The notes: generated by a model not told the origin, from the letters alone. Counted from the first letter of the stretch, positions 7,671 to 16,260 are shown. The stretch is DNA of 64,000 nt from Glaciecola amylolytica (GCA_003856375.1 CP034120.1:1798001-1862000), one strand, 5' to 3'. Made by a program: numbers and translations.

Positions 7671-7739
7671 GCAAAAATAAGAAAAAGCCTCAGCTTTTGA
7701 TATAGGCAAACGTCAGAGCAGCTATTATTTTTCATAAAG
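7671..7739 (-). promoter_or_regulatory. Conserved hairpin-promoter element, copy 1 (upstream of the carbamoyltransferase gene)
   Basis: Read on the minus strand: GTTTGCCTATATC, a hairpin AAAAGC-TGAG-GCTTTT, then TTCTTATTTTTG, which contains the -7 element TATTTTTG. About 35 of the 40 gene-proximal bases are identical to 16261-16300 upstream of mutL; the stem is identical and the loop differs. The hairpin followed by T-rich sequence also resembles a terminator, so it may end a short RNA or act as a combined regulatory/promoter element. Confidence 0.6.
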
Positions 7740-7816
7740 CTGAGATCGGTGATCTGATTCATTCAGAATTTGTCTGTCAGGAAATGTCAAATTACTCTGC
7801 ACGCATAAATTATTTG

Positions 7817-7824
7817 TAACTTTG
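7817..7824 (+). promoter_or_regulatory. -7 promoter element of the thioesterase gene
   Basis: TAACTTTG matches TAnnTTTG and lies 12 nt upstream of the ATG at 7837. It overlaps an in-frame TTG at 7822, which rules that codon out as the start. Confidence 0.65.
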
Positions 7825-7836
7825 CTGAAAAAAAAG

Positions 7837-8259
7837 ATGGAGTCGTTCAGCAAAACAATATCTATTCGTTGGTCCGATTTAGATCCGAATTATCACGTCA
7901 GACACAGCGCATATTACGATTGGGGAGCTCAGCAGAGAGTGGAGATTTTAAATGATTTGGGACTTTCTTTGAAAGTGATGCAGGAGAATCATTTCGGCCC
8001 GATTTTATTTCGGGAAGAATGCGTATTCAGAAAAGAAATCCATATCCACGACGAAATAACGATGAGTTTGTCGATCAAAGCCATTAATGAAGACGGTTCA
8101 CGCTGGACCATGCAGCATGTGTTAACGAATTCCAAAGGAGAATGGTGCGCAACCATTACGATTGACGGAGCGTGGATCGATACGCAAAAACGTAAATTGG
8201 CAAACCCGACACCGGAAGTTGTGATTGAAGCAATGAAGAAATTCCCAAAGGAATTATAA
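7837..8259 (+). CDS. Acyl-CoA thioesterase, hotdog fold (4-hydroxybenzoyl-CoA thioesterase type)
   Basis: About 140 aa. The N-terminal ISIRWSDLDPNYHVRHSAYYDW is the hotdog active-site motif (Asp in SDLDPNYHV with a nearby Tyr in SAYYDW), followed by HFGPILFREECVFRKEIHIHDEI and SRWTMQHVL. It hydrolyses an acyl-CoA or acyl-ACP thioester; the chain-length preference cannot be read from sequence. It is monocistronic, divergent from the carbamoyltransferase cassette and convergent with the helicase gene. Confidence 0.85.
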   Translation: MESFSKTISIRWSDLDPNYHVRHSAYYDWGAQQRVEILNDLGLSLKVMQENHFGPILFREECVFRKEIHIHDEITMSLSIKAINEDGSRWTMQHVLTNSKGEWCATITIDGAWIDTQKRKLANPTPEVVIEAMKKFPKEL

Positions 8260-8269
8260 GTTATGAAAG

Positions 8270-8307
8270 TCGAATTCCTGATTATGAGTTACAAATCAGG
8301 AATTCGA
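8270..8307. terminator. Bidirectional terminator between convergent thioesterase and helicase genes
   Basis: A perfect 14-bp inverted repeat (TCGAATTCCTGATT at 8270-8283 and its complement at 8294-8307) with a 10-nt loop lies between the two gene ends. T-tracts are weak, so termination strength is uncertain. Confidence 0.65.
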
Positions 8308-8314
8308 AATTATA

Positions 8315-9625
8315 TTATCTCGCAAAGCCGATTTTCTGCTTTTTCCCTTTGATCTTCTGATCTCTTAATTCCGGAACAACTTCTTCGGCAATATCACTTC
8401 GGATTGCGGCAAAAGAACTGTAGTCCATCACGGTAATCAATCCGATTTCATCCTGACGAAGTCCGCCCATTTTATGCAGGAAACCAACAATATCCACTTT
8501 ATTGATCTTGTCTTTTTTCCCTCCACTGATGTAAATTGTTTTCCATTTCGGAGCTTCCGGAAGCGGTTCATTCGGAATGACCTCATAAATTTGATGCTTC
8601 GGAACAAAGCCCGGAGCAGCTTTTTCAGGATCCAGAAACATGAAAACCACTCCGTCAGCATCCTGTCGGCCGGTTCTTCCGCTTCTGTGAATAAATTCTG
8701 CTTCTTTCAAAGAAAGCTGATAATGAATCACGTGTTCAACTGCCGGAATATCCAATCCGCGAGCCGCCAAATCGGTTGAAACAAGGAAATCCGAACTTCC
8801 GTTTCTGAAACGGATCAAAGCGCGCTCACGATCGTCCTGTTCCATTCCTCCATGATAAGCAACGGCTACAACGCCATTGGATTTCAAATAATCGGTGATT
8901 TCTACGACAGGTTCTCGGTGATTGCAAAAAATAATTGTTTTTCCCGAAGGAAGATTACAAAGAAGCTCCAACAGGGTTTCAAGTTTGTTGGAAGCGTCGT
9001 AATGAATCCCGAAATAATTGATCTGATGACTTTGTTCGGTTGTAAAGTCAATCGTATGTGCTTTCTGAATTTGTGTAAATGCAGGAATTGTTTCCAATTT
9101 GGTTGCGGAAACCAGGTACTTGTTTGTAAGCGCGTGAAGTTCCTGAATGATTTCCGTCATGTCTGATTCAAAACCCATTTGAAGGGATTTATCAAATTCA
9201 TCCAAAACCAAGGTGTGCACTTCTGATAAGTCGATATTGTTTCTTCTGACGTGGTCCGCCAGTCTTCCCGGTGTTCCGATCAAAACTGCCGGCGGAACGG
9301 ATAGATTGTTTTCTTCCACGCGCATGGAATGCCCACCATAGCAGGTATTTACTTTAAATCCGGTGCTCAGTTTTTTGAATACATCCTCAATTTGAATCGA
9401 AAGTTCACGGGTAGGGGAAATGATCAATAATTGAACGGAACTTTGTTCTTTCGATAATTTTCCCAAAGCAGTTAGTAAAAACGCCACTGTTTTACCTGAA
9501 CCAGTTGGAGCATGTAAAATAATTTCGCTGTTTTCTTTTGACGAAAGAAGCATTTGCTGCTGCATTTCATTCAGGGAAGAAATACCAAGTTTTTCGAGAG
9601 AGAAATCGGAGTTGGGAATATTCAT
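8315..9625 (-). CDS. DEAD-box ATP-dependent RNA helicase with DbpA-type C-terminal RNA-binding domain
   Basis: 436 aa. Motif I is APTGSGKT, Ib TPGRLADH, motif II DEFD (instead of DEAD), motif III SAT, then FCNHREPV, DLAARGLDIP and motif VI HRSGRTGR. The C-terminus (IYISGGKKDKINKVDIVGFLHKMGG...) resembles the DbpA RNA-binding domain, which targets 23S rRNA in DbpA; a ribosome-assembly role is likely but not proven. The start codon lies 4 nt after a TACCTTTG -7 element on the minus strand (9630-9637), predicting a leaderless or nearly leaderless mRNA. Confidence 0.9.
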   Translation of the reverse strand: MNIPNSDFSLEKLGISSLNEMQQQMLLSSKENSEIILHAPTGSGKTVAFLLTALGKLSKEQSSVQLLIISPTRELSIQIEDVFKKLSTGFKVNTCYGGHSMRVEENNLSVPPAVLIGTPGRLADHVRRNNIDLSEVHTLVLDEFDKSLQMGFESDMTEIIQELHALTNKYLVSATKLETIPAFTQIQKAHTIDFTTEQSHQINYFGIHYDASNKLETLLELLCNLPSGKTIIFCNHREPVVEITDYLKSNGVVAVAYHGGMEQDDRERALIRFRNGSSDFLVSTDLAARGLDIPAVEHVIHYQLSLKEAEFIHRSGRTGRQDADGVVFMFLDPEKAAPGFVPKHQIYEVIPNEPLPEAPKWKTIYISGGKKDKINKVDIVGFLHKMGGLRQDEIGLITVMDYSSFAAIRSDIAEEVVPELRDQKIKGKKQKIGFAR

Positions 9626-9629
9626 AACG

Positions 9630-9637
9630 CAAAGGTA
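9630..9637 (-). promoter_or_regulatory. -7 promoter element of the DEAD-box helicase gene (leaderless configuration)
   Basis: On the minus strand TACCTTTG is followed by four bases and then the ATG, so transcription probably starts at or within a base or two of the start codon. Confidence 0.65.
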
Positions 9638-9739
9638 CAGGTTTTAACCTACCGGAAAGCATTTTTTGTGATTTTGCAAAATCGTCAATATGGCAATTCG
9701 CAATATTACGAATTCGTCCTGAAATAGGGCGGTTTCAGA

Positions 9740-10534
9740 CTATTTCACACGCTCAATCTTTTGATAACTGGTCACAATCCCCTTAATCAACGCCGAACTG
9801 AATCCGCTGTGTTCCATTTCATTCAGTCCCACAATCGTACAGCCTTTCGGAGTGGTTACTTTGTCAATTTCTTCCTCCGGATGCAAGCCATTCTGAATGA
9901 GCAGCTGAGCAGCTCCTTTCACCGTTTGACTCACGATCTTGTTTGCAGTTTTGGCATCGAATCCAACTTCAATTCCTCCCTGGATCATTGCACGGATAAA
10001 ACGAAGAACATAAGCAATTCCACAAGCACCCAAAATAGTTGCAGATTCCATTAATTGTTCATCAATCCAAACCGTTTCTCCAATGGAATCAAACAGTTCG
10101 TCGACCTGATCCTTTCTGTTTAATGGATCGTTTAATCCGCTTAAAGCAGTCATACTTTCCTGAACGTCTGCTGCAGTATTCGGCATTCCGCGATAAAGTG
10201 AAATTTCATCGACACTCAGTGCATCTTTGATTTCAGTCAATGTGATTCCGGTAGCCACGCTGATAAGCGTATGTCTTTTGGAATCAAACAGGTTTTTGTG
10301 CTCCGATAAGAACGAAAGAATGGTATATGGTTTCAGCGCAATGATCAGATAATCACATTGAGCAATTACTTCTGCATTATCGGAAGTAAAATGTGTCAGA
10401 TCGTCATTTAAAGGCGCTAATGCAGAGATATTTCTTCTGGTACCGTATAAATGTGCATCGGGGTATTGTTTTCGAAATCCCTTTAACAATGACAGTCCTA
10501 AATTTCCACATCCAATAATTCCGATCTTTTTCAT
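9740..10534 (-). CDS. proC: Pyrroline-5-carboxylate reductase
   Basis: 264 aa, the usual size. N-terminal Rossmann motif IGIIGCGNLGLSLLKGF with LYGTRRN for NADP(H), then LIIALKP, SVATGITL and RGMPNTAADVQESMTAL (the P-N-T motif), and in the C-terminal dimer domain ACGIAYVLRFI and TTPKGCTIVGLNEME, the characteristic substrate loop. It catalyses the last step of proline synthesis. Monocistronic, downstream of a 400-nt noncoding stretch, with a near-consensus -7 (TATTTTTA, minus) shortly upstream. Confidence 0.95.
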   Translation of the reverse strand: MKKIGIIGCGNLGLSLLKGFRKQYPDAHLYGTRRNISALAPLNDDLTHFTSDNAEVIAQCDYLIIALKPYTILSFLSEHKNLFDSKRHTLISVATGITLTEIKDALSVDEISLYRGMPNTAADVQESMTALSGLNDPLNRKDQVDELFDSIGETVWIDEQLMESATILGACGIAYVLRFIRAMIQGGIEVGFDAKTANKIVSQTVKGAAQLLIQNGLHPEEEIDKVTTPKGCTIVGLNEMEHSGFSSALIKGIVTSYQKIERVK

Positions 10535-10942
10535 TTTAACAATTTTCCGATAAAAATAAGATTATTCTAACACTTCTGTAGATGGACTGAGCAGAGTCAA
10601 AGACACCTGTGGAAAAAGATTTCTAAATTTTACAGATTCTGTCTTTATTCTGGGTGGAAAAAAGCGTTTTTTTCGTACCTTTATTGAGTCATTCGCCCGT
10701 TGTATACGGTGGTGAAAATGGCAGTCCGTCATTAGACGGACACACCCATGCAGTGAGATTGTTGACGTCTAACATTTTTTTGCGAACGGGGAGTCTTGAT
10801 TTTTCAATGGCGGGCTGCACCTTTTTAAGGTTTTGCATGACGCAAACGGCAGATTACAAAGAAAAACAGCGAACCAAATCGTGCCTTCTGAGACGTTCAG
10901 AAATTCCTGTCTTAATTGATGGGCGCTGCGTGGGTTTGTTTT
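10535..10942. other. Noncoding stretch with hairpin and palindromes, GC-richer than its surroundings
   Basis: No convincing gene; a 101-codon plus-strand frame here shows no domain and no promoter. It contains a perfect 7-bp hairpin GTCCGTC-ATTA-GACGGAC (10724-10741), the near-palindrome GTTGACGTCTAAC (10761-10773) and the GTATAC dyad at 10702-10707. Base composition from about 10690 to 10930 differs from the flanking coding DNA, suggesting an inserted or degraded element or a structured RNA. Confidence 0.4.
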
Positions 10943-11419
10943 TTAGTTGTTGCGTTTGAAATAGCTGAAAGTCGTAAATTGATTCTTGTTTCTTTTCATA
11001 ATCATCTCATCTTCTGTGAGCTTCGTAATGATGATTTTTTCCGGGTAAGAACTGTCTTTGTCCTGGTAAGTGAAATTCAACGTTGAATCTTCATAGGTCC
11101 ATTGACCGATTCGTCTGGTTTGAATGGAATGCAAATCTCCCGCCAGCCATTTTTCGTTCTTCAAGGTATCGTAAATATGAAAATATCCTGTTTTCTCAAT
11201 GCTTACGATAATATTTGCCTGAGCGTCTTCAAAGTTTTTCTCCTGATTATTTGCATCGCGGCGTTTGACCAATTCCCAGCTTCCCACAATAGAAAGCTCG
11301 GAATCATTCTGAACTTCTTCTGTTTTTTTGGACCCGGAGCAGGCACTTCCAAAAAGTGCTAAGGATAAAATACAAGGTAAAAGCGTCTTCATGGTTTTAT
11401 TCAATGAGTTGATTTTCAT
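10943..11419 (-). CDS. Lipocalin-like lipoprotein
   Basis: 158 aa (149 if the internal ATG at 11392, MKTLLPCIL, is used). A lipoprotein signal peptide ends in LALFGSAC, the cysteine being the lipidation site. The mature part has SIVGSWELVKRRDANN and later beta-strand pairs (GYFHIYDTLKNEKWLAGD, RIGQWTYEDSTLNFTY), typical of the small lipocalin-like domain common in Bacteroidota. Ligand and role unknown. Probably monocistronic. Confidence 0.7.
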   Translation of the reverse strand: MKINSLNKTMKTLLPCILSLALFGSACSGSKKTEEVQNDSELSIVGSWELVKRRDANNQEKNFEDAQANIIVSIEKTGYFHIYDTLKNEKWLAGDLHSIQTRRIGQWTYEDSTLNFTYQDKDSSYPEKIIITKLTEDEMIMKRNKNQFTTFSYFKRNN

Positions 11420-11515
11420 TTCAATATTTATCCTTCGATTAAACGAATATTTTTGATGAACTAAAAATAGATTAATTATCCAATTTCAAATGAAAAAGCG
11501 GATTGTTTTTTTGAA

Positions 11516-12643
11516 TTAAAGCGGCTTTTTGTAAATCTTGCAATGAACAGCACGGTGATCTGAAAACGCAACTTTCTGAATTTCAAAATCATAAGCTCCC
11601 AAATCTCCTGTGTGAAAAATGTAATCAATTCTTCCTGCAGGAACACGACCAACGTATGTTACTCCGATTCCCGTAGAAGTTTCGCGGTAAGAATCTACTA
11701 AATTGGTATTGAATTGATTGTAAACATACGACATCGGCGTGTCGTTGAAATCGCCGCAAATCACAACCGGGTAAGGAGAGGTTTTCATATGTTCCACAAC
11801 GCGCTCAGCTTGCTCGGCTCTTGCCGGATAAGCAATTCTCAGTTTATCAATCAATAAGCGGAAAGTGGATGATTTACTTCCTGCCTGCTTGTTTTTCTCT
11901 CCGAACAACTCGTAATCCTGTTGCTGAAGCTTGATGGATTGCAGATGAATATCATAAAAACGGATTGTATCCTGGCCCTTCACAATATCGGCGAAAATGC
12001 AATAGTTATCTGTCGTTTTGAAGTTTTCAAACATCACATCGCCTTTGGCAATAATCGGATATTTCGACAACATACAAATCCCGAAGTTCTGTCTGTTTCT
12101 TATTCGATGCGAATATCGTTCGTGATAATATTTATATCCCATCAATTCGATCAAGGTGTCTTTTGTGGAAAAAGAAGAGGGTCTGTCCTGATGGAAAAAC
12201 TCCTGAAAACAAACTACATCCGGATCAACATTTCGAATGTAATTTACAATACTGTCTCTCGATCTGTTTCTGGCTTCCGTGGAAGCATTATAAACGTCAA
12301 ACAAACGCACGTTGTAACTCATGACATTCCAGGTAGCAACTTCAGTTTCCGGTTTCGGATCTGAAAACCGGATAGACAGCGTTCTGAAATGCAGGTTTCC
12401 GCCAAACAAAATAGCAACAAGAATATAGAAGAACCATTTGGATCGTGCGAAAGCCCAATAAATCATCAAAATGAGTGCCATGCAGATGAAAATCGGGTAG
12501 GTAAGTCCGAAGAACGGAAGAATCTTAATCGAATTCGGATGAACATAAGGAGCTAGGTAGGCTAATAACAAACAGCAAATCACAACGATAGAGAGAATCT
12601 TTATCACTGTGGAAAATCGTGCTATTTTTTTAAACCAACTCAC
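11516..12643 (-). CDS. Membrane-anchored endonuclease/exonuclease/phosphatase (EEP) family protein
   Basis: 375 aa. Three N-terminal hydrophobic helices (about 14-33, 40-60, 65-83) precede the EEP domain: WNVMSYNVRLFD, VVCFQEF (catalytic Glu), DIHLQSI, VICGDFNDTPMSYVY (GDFN) and the C-terminal SDHRAVHC (catalytic Asp/His). The fold covers metal-dependent phosphodiesterases and sphingomyelinases; the substrate is unknown and the membrane anchor suggests a lipid or extracytoplasmic substrate. It is the last gene of mutL-rhomboid-rhomboid-EEP, 2 nt after the second rhomboid gene. Confidence 0.87.
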   Translation of the reverse strand: MSWFKKIARFSTVIKILSIVVICCLLLAYLAPYVHPNSIKILPFFGLTYPIFICMALILMIYWAFARSKWFFYILVAILFGGNLHFRTLSIRFSDPKPETEVATWNVMSYNVRLFDVYNASTEARNRSRDSIVNYIRNVDPDVVCFQEFFHQDRPSSFSTKDTLIELMGYKYYHERYSHRIRNRQNFGICMLSKYPIIAKGDVMFENFKTTDNYCIFADIVKGQDTIRFYDIHLQSIKLQQQDYELFGEKNKQAGSKSSTFRLLIDKLRIAYPARAEQAERVVEHMKTSPYPVVICGDFNDTPMSYVYNQFNTNLVDSYRETSTGIGVTYVGRVPAGRIDYIFHTGDLGAYDFEIQKVAFSDHRAVHCKIYKKPL

Positions 12644-12645
12644 TC

Positions 12646-13533
12646 TTATTTATTGCTTTGTGAAAATAGAAAGTCTTTTTCAGCTTTCGTCAATGATTCG
12701 TAACCTGATTTGGAAATTTTATCTAAAATTTTGTCAATTTGTGCTTGCCGTGCTTTTGCATCCATGTTGTATTGTTCATCAGACTTAACGGTTCGTCCTC
12801 CGGATTGAACCTTCATTTTGGTACGTTTCTTTCTGCCCGAAAAATATGCCAGAACCTTTTGGTGGAGCGATTCTGTCCAGTTAATAATATTCGAGGAAGA
12901 ATGTAAATTCTGAATGGATAAGAATCCGATCAACGCTCCTCCCAAATGTGCAAAATGAGCAGTTCCGTCGCTGTCAAGGGTCTGTACCAAATCCCCTACC
13001 AGATAAAGAATGGCAATAACATAGATCTTCACTGGAAGTATCCCGAAAAGATTGATGGTGATATTCGGTCTGTAGAATGCAATGGCGATAAACAAAGCCA
13101 TAATGGAACCGGAAGCTCCAACTACAACTGCGTCCATTCCGGAAATCTGATGAGCAATCAATTCACAAAAACCTCCGAAAATTCCTCCTACAATATAGAC
13201 GTGGAGCATCCTTCTGTCGGAGAAAAACTGTCTGAACAAACTTCCCGCAAAATAGAGAAAAAGCATATTGAACAGGAAATGCATGAATCCGAAATGCGTA
13301 AAAATGCTCGTGATCAATCCATAGGGTGCATAAATAAAATCACCCAGGTTGGTCTGCAAGGAGAAAATCTTGATTCGAATCCAATCGATCCAGATATTAC
13401 CGGTGATTTTTTCTGCCAAACCAAGCAGAATCATCGCCAAAAAGATGATCGAATTAACAAAAATCAATTTGATGTGCATTCCACCGGAACGCAACTGAAA
13501 TTTAATTTCCTCAGATAAAGTTCTATCGTTCAT
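12646..13533 (-). CDS. Rhomboid family intramembrane serine protease (second of a tandem pair)
   Basis: 295 aa with six core membrane helices. The catalytic dyad is Ser141 in VVGASGSIMAL and His196 in TAHFAHLGGALIGF; HFGFMHFLFNMLFLYFAGSLF is the L1/TM2 motif. A basic cytoplasmic C-terminal tail (HQKVLAYFSGRKKRTKMK, then about 50 polar residues) is absent from its neighbour. Start and stop abut the flanking genes by 1-2 nt, indicating co-translation. Substrates unknown. Confidence 0.92.
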   Translation of the reverse strand: MNDRTLSEEIKFQLRSGGMHIKLIFVNSIIFLAMILLGLAEKITGNIWIDWIRIKIFSLQTNLGDFIYAPYGLITSIFTHFGFMHFLFNMLFLYFAGSLFRQFFSDRRMLHVYIVGGIFGGFCELIAHQISGMDAVVVGASGSIMALFIAIAFYRPNITINLFGILPVKIYVIAILYLVGDLVQTLDSDGTAHFAHLGGALIGFLSIQNLHSSSNIINWTESLHQKVLAYFSGRKKRTKMKVQSGGRTVKSDEQYNMDAKARQAQIDKILDKISKSGYESLTKAEKDFLFSQSNK

Positions 13534-13534
13534 T

Positions 13535-14311
13535 TTAATAAAAGTTTTGACCTTTTTTTCTCCAGATTAAAACAATGATTGCTCCTACAACAGCTCCACC
13601 GACATGCGCAAGATGGGCTACATGATCACCTTTTCCATCCTGGAAACTCAAGTAAAGTTCCAGAACAAAATAACCTCCGATCAAATATTTAGCCTTTATC
13701 GGAATAGGAGGGAAAAGAAGCTGAAGTTCTGTATTTGGGAATAAAATAGCGAAAGCAGCCATCAAACCGAAAATTGCACCGGAAGCACCAACCATCGGAA
13801 TAACTGACTTGACTGCATATTGCACATATGCATTAAACTGAGCTCCCGGTTCCACACCATATCTTTGAGCAAGCTGAATGAGATCACCATCCGTAATATT
13901 TCTTCCGGCTTCCTTCAGTAAACCATTCAATGCGGCCAAAGCTTCCGGGTTGTTAATGGTTGATTTTAATTCCATAATCTGGAAAAATCCAACACCGCTG
14001 TATAATAGAAAGGCTCCCAAGGCAGAAGCAACATAAACATAGAAAAAGCGTTTCGGCCCCCATAAGCTCTCTAAAAAGCTTCCGAACACAACCAACACAT
14101 ACATATTCATGAAAATGTGCCAGAAACCACCGTGCATGAAGAAATGAGTAACCATTTGATACGGTTGGAATAAGGGCGTTCCAAAATAATGTCCGCCAAG
14201 ATAATCCGCCAGATCGATTCCCTTTTGAGACTCAAAGAAAAGAGCCAGAAGGTATAGAATGACATTCAGGATCAACAAGTTTTTCGTTACAGGTTTAATA
14301 TTTCCAAACAT
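13535..14311 (-). CDS. Rhomboid family intramembrane serine protease (first of a tandem pair)
   Basis: 258 aa, six-helix rhomboid core. Catalytic Ser177 is in MVGASGAIFGLMAAF and His236 in DHVAHLAHVGGAVVGA; HGGFWHIFMNMYVLVVFGSFLE is the conserved TM2 motif. A luminal loop of about 60 residues (112-170) between helices is longer than in minimal rhomboids. It lies 9 nt downstream of mutL and 1 nt upstream of the next rhomboid gene, so the pair arose by duplication or is co-selected. Confidence 0.93.
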   Translation of the reverse strand: MFGNIKPVTKNLLILNVILYLLALFFESQKGIDLADYLGGHYFGTPLFQPYQMVTHFFMHGGFWHIFMNMYVLVVFGSFLESLWGPKRFFYVYVASALGAFLLYSGVGFFQIMELKSTINNPEALAALNGLLKEAGRNITDGDLIQLAQRYGVEPGAQFNAYVQYAVKSVIPMVGASGAIFGLMAAFAILFPNTELQLLFPPIPIKAKYLIGGYFVLELYLSFQDGKGDHVAHLAHVGGAVVGAIIVLIWRKKGQNFY

Positions 14312-14320
14312 AATGTCTAC

Positions 14321-16201
14321 TTAAAATAATTGAATTAATTCTTCATTTGAAATTTGTGCAATGATCCGCTTGCCGGAAGGAGAAAAAGTATGCTCATCTG
14401 CTTCAAACAAACGCGATATAAAGTCGGAAATTGCCTCCTGATTGTCGGGAAGTTTAAAAGACATACTTCCGCCAAAGGCAATTTGCGACAAAACGGTATG
14501 TGCAATTTCACCTTTGTCCAATGTTCCCATTTGTAATTGTTCCAGAATCTTATCAACGCAGGATAGTACGGTTGATTCATCCAGAATTTCAGGAATTCCG
14601 TTGATATGCAATTCCTGTTCTTCCCAGGACCAGTTAAACCCGATTCTGGAAAGTGTTTTTTCGTGTTCGTTCCATGCCAGTTGTTCCTGTTTGGAGAGTT
14701 TTTTCTCCATCGGGAAAATGAGCTGCTGTGATGCTAAAGGATTTACAAAAAAGCCGCGCATCATTCCATCGTACAACATGCGCTCGTAAGCTCTCCGGTA
14801 TTGGAAAACCAGCAAGCCTTCAGGAATGGAGCCGATAATAAACGAACCTTTCAGAATGAACGGACCAACAGATTTTGCCGTTTCTACTTCAATCTGAATT
14901 TGAGTGGGCTTTTCTTCTGCTTCCTGATTAACGGATTCCGTATTCCACATTTCATCCAGACTGGAAGATTGGAATTGAGATCCGAAACCTGCATTATTCA
15001 AAGCCGTTGAAAAACCATTGCTCTTAAAACCGGAACCGGTGTTTCCTGAAGCAGTTTTTGCTCCCGACAATTGTCCTTCACGGGTATTCTCCACATGAAA
15101 AGGATTGTAATTTTTATCTACCCGGATTTCAGGCATAACCGGTGTTTGATTCGCCATCGATAAAGGCAGGTCAAACTCGCTTTCACGGTCAAAATCCAGG
15201 GTCGGAGTAATGTTGAATTTCCCGAGTCCCAAACGAACGGCACTGCGGATAATGCTGTAAATAGCTTTGTCTTCTTCGAATTTGATTTCCGTTTTTGTCG
15301 GATGCACATTCACATCGATCTGTTTCGGGTCAACTTCCAGAAACAGGAAATAGCTCGGGAATAGTTTCGGAGGAAGCAAATGTTCAAATGCTGCAGAAAC
15401 AGCGTGGTTGAAATAGGTATCCTTGAAAAAACGATTGTTCACAAACAAAAACTGTTCTCCGCGCGATTTTTTAGCTGCTTCAGGTTTCCCCACAAATCCG
15501 TCCAGTCCAACAATATCTGTTTGTTCCGTAACGGGAACCAGACGATCATTGAAATTTCTCCCGAAAACATCTACAATCCGCTTTCTGAGCGGAGCAGGAA
15601 GCAGGTGGTAAATTTCCTGATCATTGTGAACCAATCGGAAAGCAATATCGTGATGTGGAAGTACCACGCGTTCAAATTCGTCAATAATGTGTTTGAATTC
15701 CACATTGTCTGACTTCAAAAAGTTTCTTCTGGCAGGAACATTAAAGAACAGGTTTTTGATCTCAAAATTGGTTCCTCCTGCACATTGAACCGGTTCCTGA
15801 TTCACCAGTTCTGTTCCTTCGATGTGGATTTTTGTTCCCAATTCATCAGAAGCACGCTTTGTTTGAAGTGTTACATGCGCAATGGCGGCAATGGAAGCCA
15901 AAGCTTCACCTCTGAATCCTTTCGTTTTTAAAGCGAACAAATCATCGGCACTCGCAATCTTGCTGGTTGCATGGCGTTCAAAACACATCCGGGCATCCAA
16001 TGGCGACATTCCTTTCCCGTTGTCCACGATCTGAATCAGTGTTCTGCCGGCGTCTTTAATGTGTAATTCTATTTTCGTTGCTCCGGCATCGATACTGTTT
16101 TCCACTAATTCCTTCACAACTGATGCAGGTCGTTGAACAACCTCTCCGGCTGCTATCTGATTGGCAACATGATCTGGAAGTAAGCGAATGATATCTGACA
16201 T
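14321..16201 (-). CDS. mutL: DNA mismatch repair protein MutL
   Basis: 626 aa from the ATG at 16201 (MSDIIRLLPDHVANQIAAGEV); an upstream in-frame ATG at 16264 only adds non-conserved residues and overlaps promoter sequence. GHKL ATPase motifs are intact: ELVENSIDAG, DNGKGM, TKGFRGEAL, then FVNNRFF and DVNVHPTKTEIKF. In the C-terminal dimerisation domain the endonuclease motif is degenerate: where DQH-A-x2-E is expected the protein has VFQYRRAYERM (F466 for Asp), and the usual C-terminal CPHGRP box reads SPSGKR. It may therefore lack nicking activity. It heads an operon with two rhomboid genes and an EEP gene. Confidence 0.94.
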   Translation of the reverse strand: MSDIIRLLPDHVANQIAAGEVVQRPASVVKELVENSIDAGATKIELHIKDAGRTLIQIVDNGKGMSPLDARMCFERHATSKIASADDLFALKTKGFRGEALASIAAIAHVTLQTKRASDELGTKIHIEGTELVNQEPVQCAGGTNFEIKNLFFNVPARRNFLKSDNVEFKHIIDEFERVVLPHHDIAFRLVHNDQEIYHLLPAPLRKRIVDVFGRNFNDRLVPVTEQTDIVGLDGFVGKPEAAKKSRGEQFLFVNNRFFKDTYFNHAVSAAFEHLLPPKLFPSYFLFLEVDPKQIDVNVHPTKTEIKFEEDKAIYSIIRSAVRLGLGKFNITPTLDFDRESEFDLPLSMANQTPVMPEIRVDKNYNPFHVENTREGQLSGAKTASGNTGSGFKSNGFSTALNNAGFGSQFQSSSLDEMWNTESVNQEAEEKPTQIQIEVETAKSVGPFILKGSFIIGSIPEGLLVFQYRRAYERMLYDGMMRGFFVNPLASQQLIFPMEKKLSKQEQLAWNEHEKTLSRIGFNWSWEEQELHINGIPEILDESTVLSCVDKILEQLQMGTLDKGEIAHTVLSQIAFGGSMSFKLPDNQEAISDFISRLFEADEHTFSPSGKRIIAQISNEELIQLF

Positions 16202-16260
16202 GAATAAACGAATTTTGTGTTTTCTGAAACCTGTTTTTAGTTGTACTGTTGACAATCTCA

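Noticed and set aside
10761-10773. GTTGACGTCTAAC could be half of an integron attC site (RYYYAAC/GTTRRRY).
   Set aside because: No matching partner box at the required distance on either strand and no integrase or cassette ORF nearby.
10654-10959. A 101-codon plus-strand frame (starting MEKSVFFVPL) as a gene.
   Set aside because: No domain or promoter, contains palindromes and hairpins, and overlaps the end of the lipoprotein gene on the other strand.
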